Assembly (NCBI GenBank): GCA_003023725.1
Contig: PXYT01000026.1
Coordinates: 1 to 45,567, forward strand
Source of the DNA: Sulfobacillus benefaciens
GTDB lineage: Bacteria > Bacillota > Sulfobacillia > Sulfobacillales > Sulfobacillaceae
Reading direction: 5' to 3'
DNA length: 45,567 bases
This document shows, in pieces, positions 26,025-34,736 of this stretch (positions within the stretch are counted from its first letter, which is position 1; every line of letters begins with the position of its first letter). The notes under the pieces were generated by a model. It saw nothing but the letters and a program-made list of their open reading frames with translations. It was not told the DNA's origin and did no database searches. Made by a program: the position numbers and the translations under genes.

Positions 26025-26379
26025 CGGCGGCTCACGGGATCATGTCCCTCCGATCTCCTCGTAAATTTACGGTTCTCCATACGAAACTTTCCCCCTAAAT
26101 GGTTTTGAATGATTTGGATTTCAGTGATTAATAGCAACATCACATACACAAACCTTACACTATATACGAAAGATGAAGCAATTCCCGGAACCTTAGTCCG
26201 TGGAGCGTGGGTTGAAGAAAACCTCCGACACACCGTCCTTTTGCTCTGAAGATAATGGCGCCTTCTCAAAGTGCCAGCCTCCCATATCGAAGGACCGCTC
26301 TCCCTCTCTCACTAATTATGCGAACGTTAGCCTAAGACATCGCCAAACGTATTCCGCCACCATACAGGGCCAGCATACA
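26025..26379. other. Intergenic region upstream of the TnpB relic
   Basis: About 350 bases with no supported gene. It precedes the transposon relic and could contain its decayed left end, but no terminal hairpin or TnpA remnant was found. Confidence 0.3.
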
Positions 26380-27110
26380 AAGACGGTCAAAAGTGTGCGC
26401 CCTGCTCATGACGAAAGCGGTTTTTCATAGTGCAATTCGTCTGTGTACGCCGCGGAAGAACCACAACCTTCTCAATCGCCTGCACGGCACTTGCAATTGA
26501 TCTGGGTTTAGCCAACCTTGCGACTTGCGTGAACGGTGCCGATGAGACGTCGTTCGTCATCGACGGAAAGGCCCTCAAATCCCTTAACCATCAGTACCAC
26601 GTGCTCGTGGGAAAGCTACAATCGATCCTTCGCTCTGCAAAAGTTACCGCGTTCGGAGAAGACGGCACGTGCGACGATCCATCGCAATCATCAGGTGCGA
26701 GACTATATGGTGTAAGGTGGCCCGGTACATTTTAGATCATCACATTGGGAAAATGGTTGTGGGGTACAATCCCGATGGGAAACGTCACATCAACATTGGT
26801 CAGCGTAACCATCAACACTTTGTGCCAATCTCTCACGGACCACTTCGCGACCCATTAGAACACCTTTGGTGAACCTTTCATGATGAAATATCTTGCAACA
26901 AAAAGAATCGTAGACATCCATGGCCAATTCTCTTGAGGGTGATGATCTCCTCGTCTGGCACGGTACACATCCAGAAGAGCAATAGCGGCAAACGGGTCAA
27001 GGTTGGACTGTACCCCCGTGACAGACGACTACGCGCCATTGTGAATGTGCAGCGAATATCCTGCGCAAAAGTCACCACAGACTCAATGTCGAGCGAGTGG
27101 CTAGGGGGAT
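26380..27110 (+). pseudogene. tnpB: Decayed TnpB (IS200/IS605 group) gene
   Basis: Consecutive fragments in different frames match the order of TnpB. AIDLGLANLATC (about 26490) is the first RuvC motif. Then come FVIDGKALKSLNHQYH, the fragment YILDHHIGKMVVGYNPDGKR with NIGQRNHQHFV (about 26720-26830), and GKRVKVGLYPRDRR (about 26995), the remnant of the zinc/RuvC III region (GLYRTADGR..NADVNGA). Stops and frameshifts separate them, so no active nuclease is encoded. No TnpA is nearby. A trace of the guide RNA could persist at the right end, near 27050-27150. Confidence 0.75.
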
Positions 27111-27246
27111 TTTGGCGAACTCATTGCGATGGGAATGTCAAAGACTTTTTCATCATGTTGCCGAAAATACAATGCTGGTGCTTGGCATCCATGTATACTG
27201 GGTGGTAAAGGTGTGCATTCCAGCACCCCACAAGGAGGAAAATTTC

Positions 27247-28083
27247 ATGGCTGTGCGTAATGTCATCTCCACCCTGACCGGCAATGGCGAAGAAATCATG
27301 GGGCCGGACGTGTTGCTCTATCACTATCCAGGCAACGATATTATGAACGGATCACTGCTGACGGTGGAATCGAATCACTTTTGTGTGTTAAAAAGCCGTG
27401 GAGCGATTTTAAATGTCTATGAAACCGGGCAGTACCAAGTAGACACGCCGCAACACATCTTGGTCGGAGCCATTCAGCAAGCATTTTACGGAGGCCAGTC
27501 TCCATGGCAATACGAAGCGATCTACGTAAACCGGGCGAAGCTGGTCATACGCGCCGAAGGACAGGCCTTATCCCGCGAAATGGCTCAGTTGCGATATCAG
27601 GTCGACTATTACATCCACGTGGATTCAAAAGATGACGCGCTGAATGTTGTGCAGCACATGCCTTATCAAGGCCATTTCATCAAAACCTCGGAGGTTAACA
27701 CCTACGCGGCACCGGTTCTCGAACAGGCCATCAATCAAATCTGTCAGGTGACTCCGTTGGAACAGATTAACGAAAAGATCCATGACATCACCGAACTCGT
27801 GACCGCCCACCTTCAAGACTTTCTCAGTACTTACGGCATCACTTTGAATAACGTTAAAGTCCTGGTTGCCCCGGCGGACGAACTGATGAAAAAACTGATC
27901 TCCCTTCGCGCATTTGGCCTTAACGAGGAAACCGCAATCCGCTACTACATCGCCATGATTATGGCCGAGCGCGGGCTCTTAACGGCACCAAACATGATTA
28001 GTGGTACGGGTTTCACTATTCAGGGGTCGTCGCCTCTTGTCGACACTGGTCCTTTGATGGCACCTCCAACGCCGGCACGTTAA
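27247..28083 (+). CDS. SPFH (band 7)-domain protein, YdjI/virion-core type
   Basis: A 278-residue protein starting at ATG 27247 behind AAGGAGG; the frame is open earlier but lies in the TnpB relic. The domain (about 25-200) has NGSLLTVESNHFCVLKSRGAI and YETGQYQVDTPQH, the pattern of SPFH proteins related to B. subtilis YdjI. These assemble on membranes and help organise membrane domains or stress responses. No membrane helix is seen. The C-terminal 70 residues (LMKKLISLRAFGLNEETAIRYY) are helical, then Pro/Thr rich. A second gene follows after 72 bases. Confidence 0.75.
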   Translation: MAVRNVISTLTGNGEEIMGPDVLLYHYPGNDIMNGSLLTVESNHFCVLKSRGAILNVYETGQYQVDTPQHILVGAIQQAFYGGQSPWQYEAIYVNRAKLVIRAEGQALSREMAQLRYQVDYYIHVDSKDDALNVVQHMPYQGHFIKTSEVNTYAAPVLEQAINQICQVTPLEQINEKIHDITELVTAHLQDFLSTYGITLNNVKVLVAPADELMKKLISLRAFGLNEETAIRYYIAMIMAERGLLTAPNMISGTGFTIQGSSPLVDTGPLMAPPTPAR

Positions 28084-28155
28084 GAATCAGAGAAGTAGCA
28101 AGCATCCTTGAAATACGGCAAAGTCGAATTTTTTTGCGAAAGGTGATGTCGTTCG

Positions 28156-28692
28156 GTGGAACGCCACGAAGCCATACCGGTGATTGTCGCGAAGTTCTTC
28201 CAGGAAAGCCGTGATGTGAATCCTTATGCTTCGGCCGTGACAATGCGCGCCTTTGATCAGGTTATTCGAAACCAATTGGCGGATAGCCTTGCCCGATCAG
28301 CAGGGCAGTGGCGCGCGCTATATCAGCAGCAGGGACATCTGGTGGGAACTCCAAGCAGAGACCATCCTTTCCCCGACAAAGAAGCGATGGACAGCCTGCG
28401 CCGTTTAAAACAACTGGCCGACAATGTCTCACAAACGGTTGCGCATATCCACGCACTGGAGACACCATCATCGGACCGTGTCTATCACCGCATCCGCAAT
28501 AACGATCAAATCCTGGAAATGCTCATCGACGTGGACTATCAACTGGCTACGACAGCCGCCGCGATTGACGATTTAACGAACAGGCTCACACTGGAAGGTT
28601 GGAAGGAGATCGAGCCAGCCTTTCAAGAAAGGTTGGCTCAGCTGATACAGGGAATACGAAACCGCTCCCGCATTGTTTCAGAGGTTGTCTAA
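28156..28692 (+). CDS. Helical protein of unknown function, partner of the SPFH gene
   Basis: A 178-residue protein that starts at GTG behind AAAGGTGAT. It is nearly all alpha-helical, with heptad-like regions RRLKQLADNVSQTVAHIHAL and ILEMLIDVDYQLATTAAAI. I do not recognise it. No membrane helix or signal peptide is present. The short spacing to the SPFH gene suggests an operon, so a membrane-stress or scaffold role is inferred only from context. Confidence 0.6.
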   Translation: MERHEAIPVIVAKFFQESRDVNPYASAVTMRAFDQVIRNQLADSLARSAGQWRALYQQQGHLVGTPSRDHPFPDKEAMDSLRRLKQLADNVSQTVAHIHALETPSSDRVYHRIRNNDQILEMLIDVDYQLATTAAAIDDLTNRLTLEGWKEIEPAFQERLAQLIQGIRNRSRIVSEVV

Positions 28693-29457
28693 CCCAATCG
28701 GCCGAAAAGTTGCTTCCTCAACCCTTTGGGATAGTGCTGGTGGTGTCCAAGGCGGCTTCAACTTCATGTTGGAGACGATGTAAGCGCCGTACCTTCATGG
28801 GTCCCCGGTTCCCGTCACAGGCATCTACGACGCGGGGACGATCCCGGCGTGCAGAGAGTGTCCCATGACACCTTGGCTTTACCCGTTGGCAGTATCGTGG
28901 GAACCGGCACCTACTCCTATTTGGGCCGGGGCATGAGAAAACCCCCACCACCGATGGCGGAGCGGTATACGGCAATCGAGAATTGACTCCAGGGCATCCC
29001 AATGGCAATTGGCAGCCCAGAATAATTAATTTTGATTTTTGCCAAAGAAATCGGCGTGAACAAGGGAAATGTTTTCTCAACATCTGATGAGCAAGCATTG
29101 TCCGTAGACCGGGAGACATCGTCACGCACTCCCTTAACCGTTTGATGCCGAATCACTCTGTGAGTACTTCTGCCCAGCGGAGCCCCCGGAAAGATCCCGA
29201 AGTCTAAGATTTCCCCAAACTCAACAACAACGCACACGGTCATCAAGGCACAGACGTGAAAAGATGCTTGGTTTACCAAGATATCGGAATGGTTGGCAAA
29301 CACTCGATTTCGGATGAATAGCCAATACACGCCAAGTGGCCTATTGGGACAAAAATGATTACCTGGCCCGCTTCCGCCAGGGAAAGGGCTAGGAGTTGAC
29401 CAGGTAAATCCTGGAGCTCTTAGAGAAGAACGCAACACATTTTGTGTAAGAGGAGTG
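28693..29457. other. Long intergenic region without a clear gene
   Basis: About 765 bases. A minus-strand frame (28917-29438) and shorter plus-strand frames exist, but none has a good ribosome site or a familiar motif. A plus-strand fragment, GDDPGVQRVSHDTLALPVGS near 28835-28900, looks protein-like and may be gene debris. Confidence 0.3.
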
Positions 29458-30402
29458 TCAGACCCTTTTCGTGATATTTAAGGATTGTCGAATGCCTTGT
29501 TCAATATCATAAGGGGTTTCCTGATATACATAGTAATTGAGCCAGTTGAAAAATAAGATGTGAGCATGCGAACGCCAACGCATAATTGGAGTTTTTGCCG
29601 GATCGTTATCAGGAAAATAGTGGCGGGGCAAAGAGGTGTTGAGCCCTTTAGTCCGGTCTCTGGTGTATTCACTCAGCAAAGTCATCCGATCATATTCGGA
29701 ATGGCCGGTCACAAAAACCTGCCGTCCGTCTTTGCTCGTCACCATATAAACCCCAGCTTCGTCAGAGTCCGCAATCAGCTCGAGATCCGGATGCCGGAGA
29801 ATATCTTCGGCACGAGTCGTTGCATAACGCGAATGCGGAACGAAAAACTCGTCGTCAAACCCGTGAACCAGATTGACGGATTTCACCACATGGTGAGCAA
29901 AAACTCCAAACAGTTTTTCGGCCATAAGATATTTGGGAATTCCAAAATGATGGTACAAACCGGCCTGAGCAGCCCAGCAAATATAAAAGGTCGATGTCAC
30001 GTGCTCGAGCGTCCAGTCCATTATCGTCTGGAATTCCGACCAGTATGTAACCTCCTCAAAGTCCAAATGCTCTAGGGGCGCACCCGTTACAATCATGCCG
30101 TCAAAGAATCGGTCGCGCACCGCGTCAAATGTCTTGTAAAACGCTTCCAGATGATCCTGCGAGGTGTTCTTGGAGCGATGCGACTGCATTCGCAGAAAAA
30201 TCGTTTCCACCTGCAGAGGTGTGTTGCCTAATAAGCGCAGAACCTGAGTTTCGGTGGTTTCTTTAATGGGCATTAAGTTTAAAATAAGAATCTTCAGCGG
30301 ACGAATATCCTGGTGAAAAGCCCGGTCTTCAGGCATCACAAAAATTTGCTCTTGTTCCAGGATTTCTTTGGCAGGCATTCCATCGGGAATCTTAATGGGC
30401 AT
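29458..30402 (-). CDS. metAA: Homoserine O-acetyltransferase (MetA family, acetyl type)
   Basis: A 314-residue enzyme of methionine synthesis that acylates the hydroxyl of homoserine. ATG 30402 is used because AAAGGAG precedes it, and this gives family numbering: nucleophile Cys142 in [16 protein letters not shown] and His234 in GHSEYDRM. Position 111 is Glu in [15 protein letters not shown]. In this family Glu111 favours acetyl-CoA and Gly favours succinyl-CoA, so acetyl-transfer is predicted. The frame is open to 30465 but begins upstream of the ribosome site. It has its own extended -10 promoter and lies downstream of argS in the same direction. Confidence 0.92.
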   Translation of the reverse strand: MPIKIPDGMPAKEILEQEQIFVMPEDRAFHQDIRPLKILILNLMPIKETTETQVLRLLGNTPLQVETIFLRMQSHRSKNTSQDHLEAFYKTFDAVRDRFFDGMIVTGAPLEHLDFEEVTYWSEFQTIMDWTLEHVTSTFYICWAAQAGLYHHFGIPKYLMAEKLFGVFAHHVVKSVNLVHGFDDEFFVPHSRYATTRAEDILRHPDLELIADSDEAGVYMVTSKDGRQVFVTGHSEYDRMTLLSEYTRDRTKGLNTSLPRHYFPDNDPAKTPIMRWRSHAHILFFNWLNYYVYQETPYDIEQGIRQSLNITKRV

Positions 30403-30475
30403 CCGCACTACTCCTTTCACCAGACTTGCTTGCGCCCCGTCCAGGCCGGTCTCAGGGAAAATCACCGCACACTAG

Positions 30476-30484
30476 ATTGTATCA
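30476..30484 (-). promoter_or_regulatory. Extended -10 promoter for metA
   Basis: On the minus strand TGATACAAT (30484-30476) is an extended -10 element (TGN before TACAAT). The leader to the ATG at 30402 would be about 65 bases. No S-box riboswitch fits in the space. Confidence 0.5.
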
Positions 30485-30567
30485 CGAACTGGCAGGGGCA
30501 ACCGCAGAGCTTCCATTTTTGTCTCCCGCCGCATTCCTTTCCGTGAGCCGGATGCCAATGGGTAAAG

Positions 30568-32235
30568 CTACATCGTTTCCGGCACAGAAATTCCCATAAT
30601 ACCGAGACCCGACCGAATGACCCATAAGGTGGCTTCGCTTAAGGTTACGCGAGCCATAGTCATTGCGGGATCCTCACTTAAAATTCTGTGTTGGCGGTAA
30701 AAGGAATGGAAAGCCGCTGCTAATTCCGTAAGATATTTCGGCAAATATTGGGGAGCCCGGTCTATAGCCGCCCGTTTGACTACGTCGGGATACCGCGCCA
30801 AAATAAACAACAAACGTCTTTCAAGTGGTTCCGATAACAAAGTTGGATTCCAGGCAAAGGCATCTTGATGACTCTGCCGCCACTGGCGAAGCACGCTGTG
30901 AATTCGTGCGGCAGCATACTGAATGTAGTACACGGGATTTTCGTTGCTCTTGAGTTCAGCCAATCCCAGATCAAAATCCATCGGTGTATTCGGGGCCCGT
31001 TCCAAAAAGAAATAGCGCGCCGGATCCACACCGACTTCTTCAATCAGCTGCTCGAGGCTGACAAACTGTCCTCCCCGCTTAGACATTCTCACGACCTCAT
31101 TGTTTCGAACGAGACGGACCAGCTGGATAATCATGATTTCCAGGCGGTCAGCCGGAAAACCCAACGCTTGGACCAAAGCCTGCATGCGCCCCACGTATCC
31201 GTGATGATCCGGACCCAATAAGTCAATAACCCGGTCGTATCCCCTCTCGAACTTTCCGGCATGATACGCCGCGTCCGGAACAAAATACGTATAGCTGCCA
31301 TCCGATTTAACCAATACCCGATCTTTATCATCGCCGAACCGCGTGGAAACAAACCACTTGGCTCCGCCTTCCTCCTTGACCCATCCCAATGCTTCCAAAC
31401 GTTCTATAATTGCTTCCGGCGCTCCTTGATCTCTCAGATCTTTTTCGTAGATCCAGCTTTCAAATTCCACCCCGAACCGCCGAAGAATTTCTTCCTGAAC
31501 ACGCCTTAGATGTTCCGCTCCAAATTGCCCCAGCAGGGCGTACAACCCGTCGTCCGGTTCTTGGGGCACCCAATTCGGGTTGTGTTCCAAATACTCCCTG
31601 GCGATATCGATCACGTATTCGCCAGGATAGATGCCTTCAGGCCAGGGATCAATCTTGGCCCCTTCCAGTTCCCGAATTCTAAGGTAGATGGCTTGCCCAA
31701 ATTTGATGATCTGATTCCCGGCATTATTAACATAAAACTCGCGGTCTGTCACGAATCCATTCACGCGAAAAATGCGCGCCAGAGTGTCCCCCACAGCGGC
31801 AGCACGGCCACTGACAATCACAAGGGGTCCCGTTGGATTCGCCGAGACGAATTCAATGAGAACGCGCTCACCATTCCCCCACGTGCTGTGTCCATAATTT
31901 ATTCCTTGGGCGCGAATATCATTGACGACTTCTGCCAGCCACGGGGTAGACAAGGTGAAATTTAAGAAACCAGGTCCGGCCGCCTCGATATGCGTCACCA
32001 AATTTTGCAACTGCCGTGTGAGTTCCGGCACCATGTCCTCGGCCAATTGGCGTGGTGCCTGGCGAACTGTTTTACCGATTTTAAGACAGATGCTTGATGT
32101 CAGATCCCCGTGTCCTTCTTCAGAAGGCACACCCACGTCGACCCGGTCTTCATCCACATCAATATCCCGGCTCTGAAGCCATGCCTGAATCGCCCGAGCT
32201 ATACTTCCGCGTGCTGAATCTAAACGGGATGCCAC
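30568..32235 (-). CDS. argS: Arginyl-tRNA synthetase with variant HIGH motif
   Basis: A 555-residue class I synthetase that charges tRNA-Arg. The Arg-tRNA-Arg N-terminal additional domain covers about 1-110. SANPTGPL at 131-138 is followed by VIVS where other enzymes have HVGH or HIGH, then GRAAAVGD. The KMSKS loop reads RMSKRGG near 385, and the C-terminal anticodon domain is complete (YLTELAAAFHSFYRQHRIL). The start is GTG behind AGAGGGGGG. It is the last gene after pvlArgDC, speE and speB; the 13-base gap to speB supports co-transcription. Confidence 0.93.
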   Translation of the reverse strand: MASRLDSARGSIARAIQAWLQSRDIDVDEDRVDVGVPSEEGHGDLTSSICLKIGKTVRQAPRQLAEDMVPELTRQLQNLVTHIEAAGPGFLNFTLSTPWLAEVVNDIRAQGINYGHSTWGNGERVLIEFVSANPTGPLVIVSGRAAAVGDTLARIFRVNGFVTDREFYVNNAGNQIIKFGQAIYLRIRELEGAKIDPWPEGIYPGEYVIDIAREYLEHNPNWVPQEPDDGLYALLGQFGAEHLRRVQEEILRRFGVEFESWIYEKDLRDQGAPEAIIERLEALGWVKEEGGAKWFVSTRFGDDKDRVLVKSDGSYTYFVPDAAYHAGKFERGYDRVIDLLGPDHHGYVGRMQALVQALGFPADRLEIMIIQLVRLVRNNEVVRMSKRGGQFVSLEQLIEEVGVDPARYFFLERAPNTPMDFDLGLAELKSNENPVYYIQYAAARIHSVLRQWRQSHQDAFAWNPTLLSEPLERRLLFILARYPDVVKRAAIDRAPQYLPKYLTELAAAFHSFYRQHRILSEDPAMTMARVTLSEATLWVIRSGLGIMGISVPETM

Positions 32236-32248
32236 TGGATTCCCCCCT

Positions 32249-33106
32249 CTATGCTATGGCCAGTAATGCTTCTCGGATCAATTTTGCCGCAAGGACGGCC
32301 GATCGCTGAGACACATCATTAGCGGGCATGACCTCCACCAGGTCTGCTCCCACGACCTGTAAGCCTTTGAATAGCCGCACGGCCTCAAAGGCTTCAGTCG
32401 ACGAGATGCCCCCGGGCTCTGGCGTTCCGGTCCCGGGCAGATAGGCCGGATCGATGACGTCGCTGTCTATAGTGACATAGACAGGCCGACCCTGCAACTC
32501 GCCCAGAACCTGTTCCAGAGGATTTTTGACCTCATGGGGATAGAAGTGTCCGAGTTGACGGGCAAAAGCAATTTCATCACGGGTACCCGAGCGAATGCCA
32601 AACTGATACAGATTCCCTGGTCTAATCCGTTCGGAAATCCGCCGCATTACTGTGGCATGCGACAATTTTTCCCCTAAATAATCATCGCGCAAATCGGCAT
32701 GGGCATCCAAGTGCACAATCACCAGATCCGGATACTTTTCCACCAGTGCCTGCACGATGGGGAAACTCACGAGATGTTCTCCTCCCAATGCAAAACACCG
32801 CTTGCCGTCTGCAATCATTGTCTGGACAGCGGTTTTAATGCGGTGCAGACTTTCCGTCACGTTACCGAATGGGAGTTCCAAATCCCCTGCATCGCAAAGC
32901 CTAAGCTCGTCCAAATCCCGGTCCAGCATAACCGAGTACGTTTCGATGGCGTAGGACGCTTCCCGAACACGCACTGGGGCAAAACGGGACCCCGGTTGAA
33001 AGGAGACGGTAAAATCCATAGGTATGCCGAAGTAGATCCATTCGGCGTCCTCCCATGAACTGACCATACCCAGAAATCTATCACTCTTGTTGAATAATAC
33101 GTTCAC
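32249..33106 (-). CDS. speB: Agmatinase family ureohydrolase
   Basis: A 285-residue binuclear manganese enzyme. The GTG at 33106 overlaps the stop of speE by four bases and has GGAGG ten bases upstream; the longer frame to 33238 is not preferred. Metal-binding motifs are GGEHLVSFP near 122-130, HLDAHADLRDDY near 144-155 and TIDSDVIDPAYLPGTGTPEPGG near 214-235. Agmatinase gives putrescine and urea. In Thermus-type pathways a relative hydrolyses aminopropylagmatine to spermidine. The neighbouring pvlArgDC and speE fit either role. Confidence 0.9.
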   Translation of the reverse strand: MNVLFNKSDRFLGMVSSWEDAEWIYFGIPMDFTVSFQPGSRFAPVRVREASYAIETYSVMLDRDLDELRLCDAGDLELPFGNVTESLHRIKTAVQTMIADGKRCFALGGEHLVSFPIVQALVEKYPDLVIVHLDAHADLRDDYLGEKLSHATVMRRISERIRPGNLYQFGIRSGTRDEIAFARQLGHFYPHEVKNPLEQVLGELQGRPVYVTIDSDVIDPAYLPGTGTPEPGGISSTEAFEAVRLFKGLQVVGADLVEVMPANDVSQRSAVLAAKLIREALLAIA

Positions 33107-33915
33107 CGGATCAGATCCTCCACAAATCGGGGCAGATGAAAACAGCTGTCCTGGATATTCGGGGTCCAATACCGGGTCTCTAAAGGCACCCGACGGGCAG
33201 GCCTCAGTGGTTGTTTGGACCCCAAGGTAAAACTCCACAGCCCCGACGGATAAGTAGGCACAGAAGCCAAATAGAGACGAGTGACGGGAAAAGAACGGGA
33301 TACTCCTGCCACTACCCTTTGAATGATATCAGGTTCAAGAAAGGGCGACTCGGATTGGGCAACCATGATTCCGTCACGACTCAAGGCATCATAAATGTTC
33401 TGGTAGAATTCGGGAGCAAAAAGGCCTTCCGCGGGTCCGACAGGATCCGTGGAGTCCACGATAATCACATCAAAGTCTCTGGCCTGTTTTACCCATGCAA
33501 TGCCATCGGTAAAATGAACATGTGCCCTGTCATCCTCGAGACCTTGGGCTATTTCAGGAAAGAAGCGTTTACTGGCTTCCATCACTTTTTCATCAATTTC
33601 AATGAGGTGCGCTTCCTCAATTCCTGGTTGTTTAAGAATTTCACGGATGGCTCCCCCGTCGCCCCCGCCAATAACCGCGACTCTCCGCGGGTTAGGATGA
33701 AGCAAGAGAGGAACGTGGGTAATCATCTCGTGATAGACGAACTCGTCCTGTGTGGTTGTCTGAATGGCTCCATCCAATACCAGCATACGTCCGTAGGCTT
33801 CGGTCTGCAGAACCGCGAGTTCCTGATACTGAGTTTTTTCGTGCCATAATACGTCTTCGATTCTAATCCCTAAGCTCACATTGCGGGTCTGCAGCTCGCT
33901 AAACCAGGTATTCAT
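33103..33915 (-). CDS. speE: Polyamine aminopropyltransferase (spermidine synthase)
   Basis: A 270-residue enzyme that transfers an aminopropyl group from decarboxylated SAM. Signature sequences are LVLDGAIQTTTQDEFVYHEM near 46-65, VIGGGDGGAIREIL near 81-94, and DVIIVDSTDPVGPAEGLF near 150-167. The order within the operon is pvlArgDC, speE, speB. If the acceptor is agmatine, the next gene would give spermidine; if putrescine, speB acts first. SpeD, the source of the co-substrate, is not in the window. The GAAGG before the ATG is close to the codon. Confidence 0.93.
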   Translation of the reverse strand: MNTWFSELQTRNVSLGIRIEDVLWHEKTQYQELAVLQTEAYGRMLVLDGAIQTTTQDEFVYHEMITHVPLLLHPNPRRVAVIGGGDGGAIREILKQPGIEEAHLIEIDEKVMEASKRFFPEIAQGLEDDRAHVHFTDGIAWVKQARDFDVIIVDSTDPVGPAEGLFAPEFYQNIYDALSRDGIMVAQSESPFLEPDIIQRVVAGVSRSFPVTRLYLASVPTYPSGLWSFTLGSKQPLRPARRVPLETRYWTPNIQDSCFHLPRFVEDLIR

Positions 33916-33990
33916 CCTTCTTTAGTCCTGCCTTTCCTTAACCCGTTACGGTCCTCATCCGCCCATTCTTCATCAATTCGCACCCAACCC

Positions 33991-34452
33991 CTAGTACCAC
34001 AATGCCACTGCTGCGAAGGCGCAACCAATGGACTGTACCCGGTGCTCACTGGCCCGCACGATCACACGGGTAAGTTCCCGTCTTCGTTGCTGAAATGCTG
34101 CACGGACCATTTCCGTCACGGTATCTTCTGCCTGTTCCTGACCACATCGTCCGGAAAATTCCATAATGACCCCGTATTCATCGGACTCCCCGATCCCCAC
34201 GGCAACGGCCGCCGAGATGGTCTCCCCCGTCAAATCCGAAGTGATCGTGCCATATGCCGTCGGCATCAACTGCCCGGGGATGACCTCCAGTTTTTCGACT
34301 TGAATCGCATTGGGAGGAAGGATGGAACTCACACGAATCAGGTTCACATTGCCGATTCCTGCGGCCAATAAGGCATTGTCGAATGCGTTCAAGCGGCTGG
34401 GGCCTTCCGCTGATCCGGCGATGAGGGTAAATTTTTTCGGGGTTTCTAGCAC
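33991..34452 (-). CDS. pdaD: Pyruvoyl-dependent arginine decarboxylase
   Basis: A 153-residue proenzyme that cuts itself between Ser42 and Ser43 (RVSSILPPN) to create a pyruvoyl cofactor. GIGNVNLIRVSSILPP near 32-47 and the MEFSGRCG region near 96-103 match the family. It converts arginine to agmatine, the first step for the polyamine genes that follow. Translation starts at GTG with AAGGAGG eight bases upstream. It is the first gene of the leftward operon and has a good extended -10 promoter. Confidence 0.93.
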   Translation of the reverse strand: MLETPKKFTLIAGSAEGPSRLNAFDNALLAAGIGNVNLIRVSSILPPNAIQVEKLEVIPGQLMPTAYGTITSDLTGETISAAVAVGIGESDEYGVIMEFSGRCGQEQAEDTVTEMVRAAFQQRRRELTRVIVRASEHRVQSIGCAFAAVALWY

Positions 34453-34488
34453 CTCTGTGCCTCCTTATGCGGACAAATTTCCTTGCAA

Positions 34489-34516
34489 ATTATAACAAAC
34501 GCCATCAAGAATACAA
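34489..34516 (-). promoter_or_regulatory. Promoter of the pvlArgDC-speE-speB-argS operon
   Basis: On the minus strand TTGTAT (34516-34511) is spaced 16 bases from TATAAT (34494-34489), which is preceded by TGT, an extended -10. The leader to the GTG is about 30 bases. Confidence 0.7.
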
Positions 34517-34736
34517 TGATTTAAATGCATATGCCAAAATAAAGAGACCATAAGTCCGACATGACTCCCCGTACCCCAATATGACCATTTTCCAATGATT
34601 TCATGCGGAAAGGATCAAAGTTCCCGCTTTCTGTTTGACAATTTGTGGATCAAATGTTTTAGCTGTCCCACGGAATACTAGGAACATCTCGTCCCACTCC
34701 CTCTGAAATCCCGGGGTAGGCATCAGGAGGATCGAA

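Noticed and set aside
28917-29438. 173-codon minus-strand frame in the gap before metA
   Set aside because: No ribosome site, no motif and irregular composition; kept only as possible debris.
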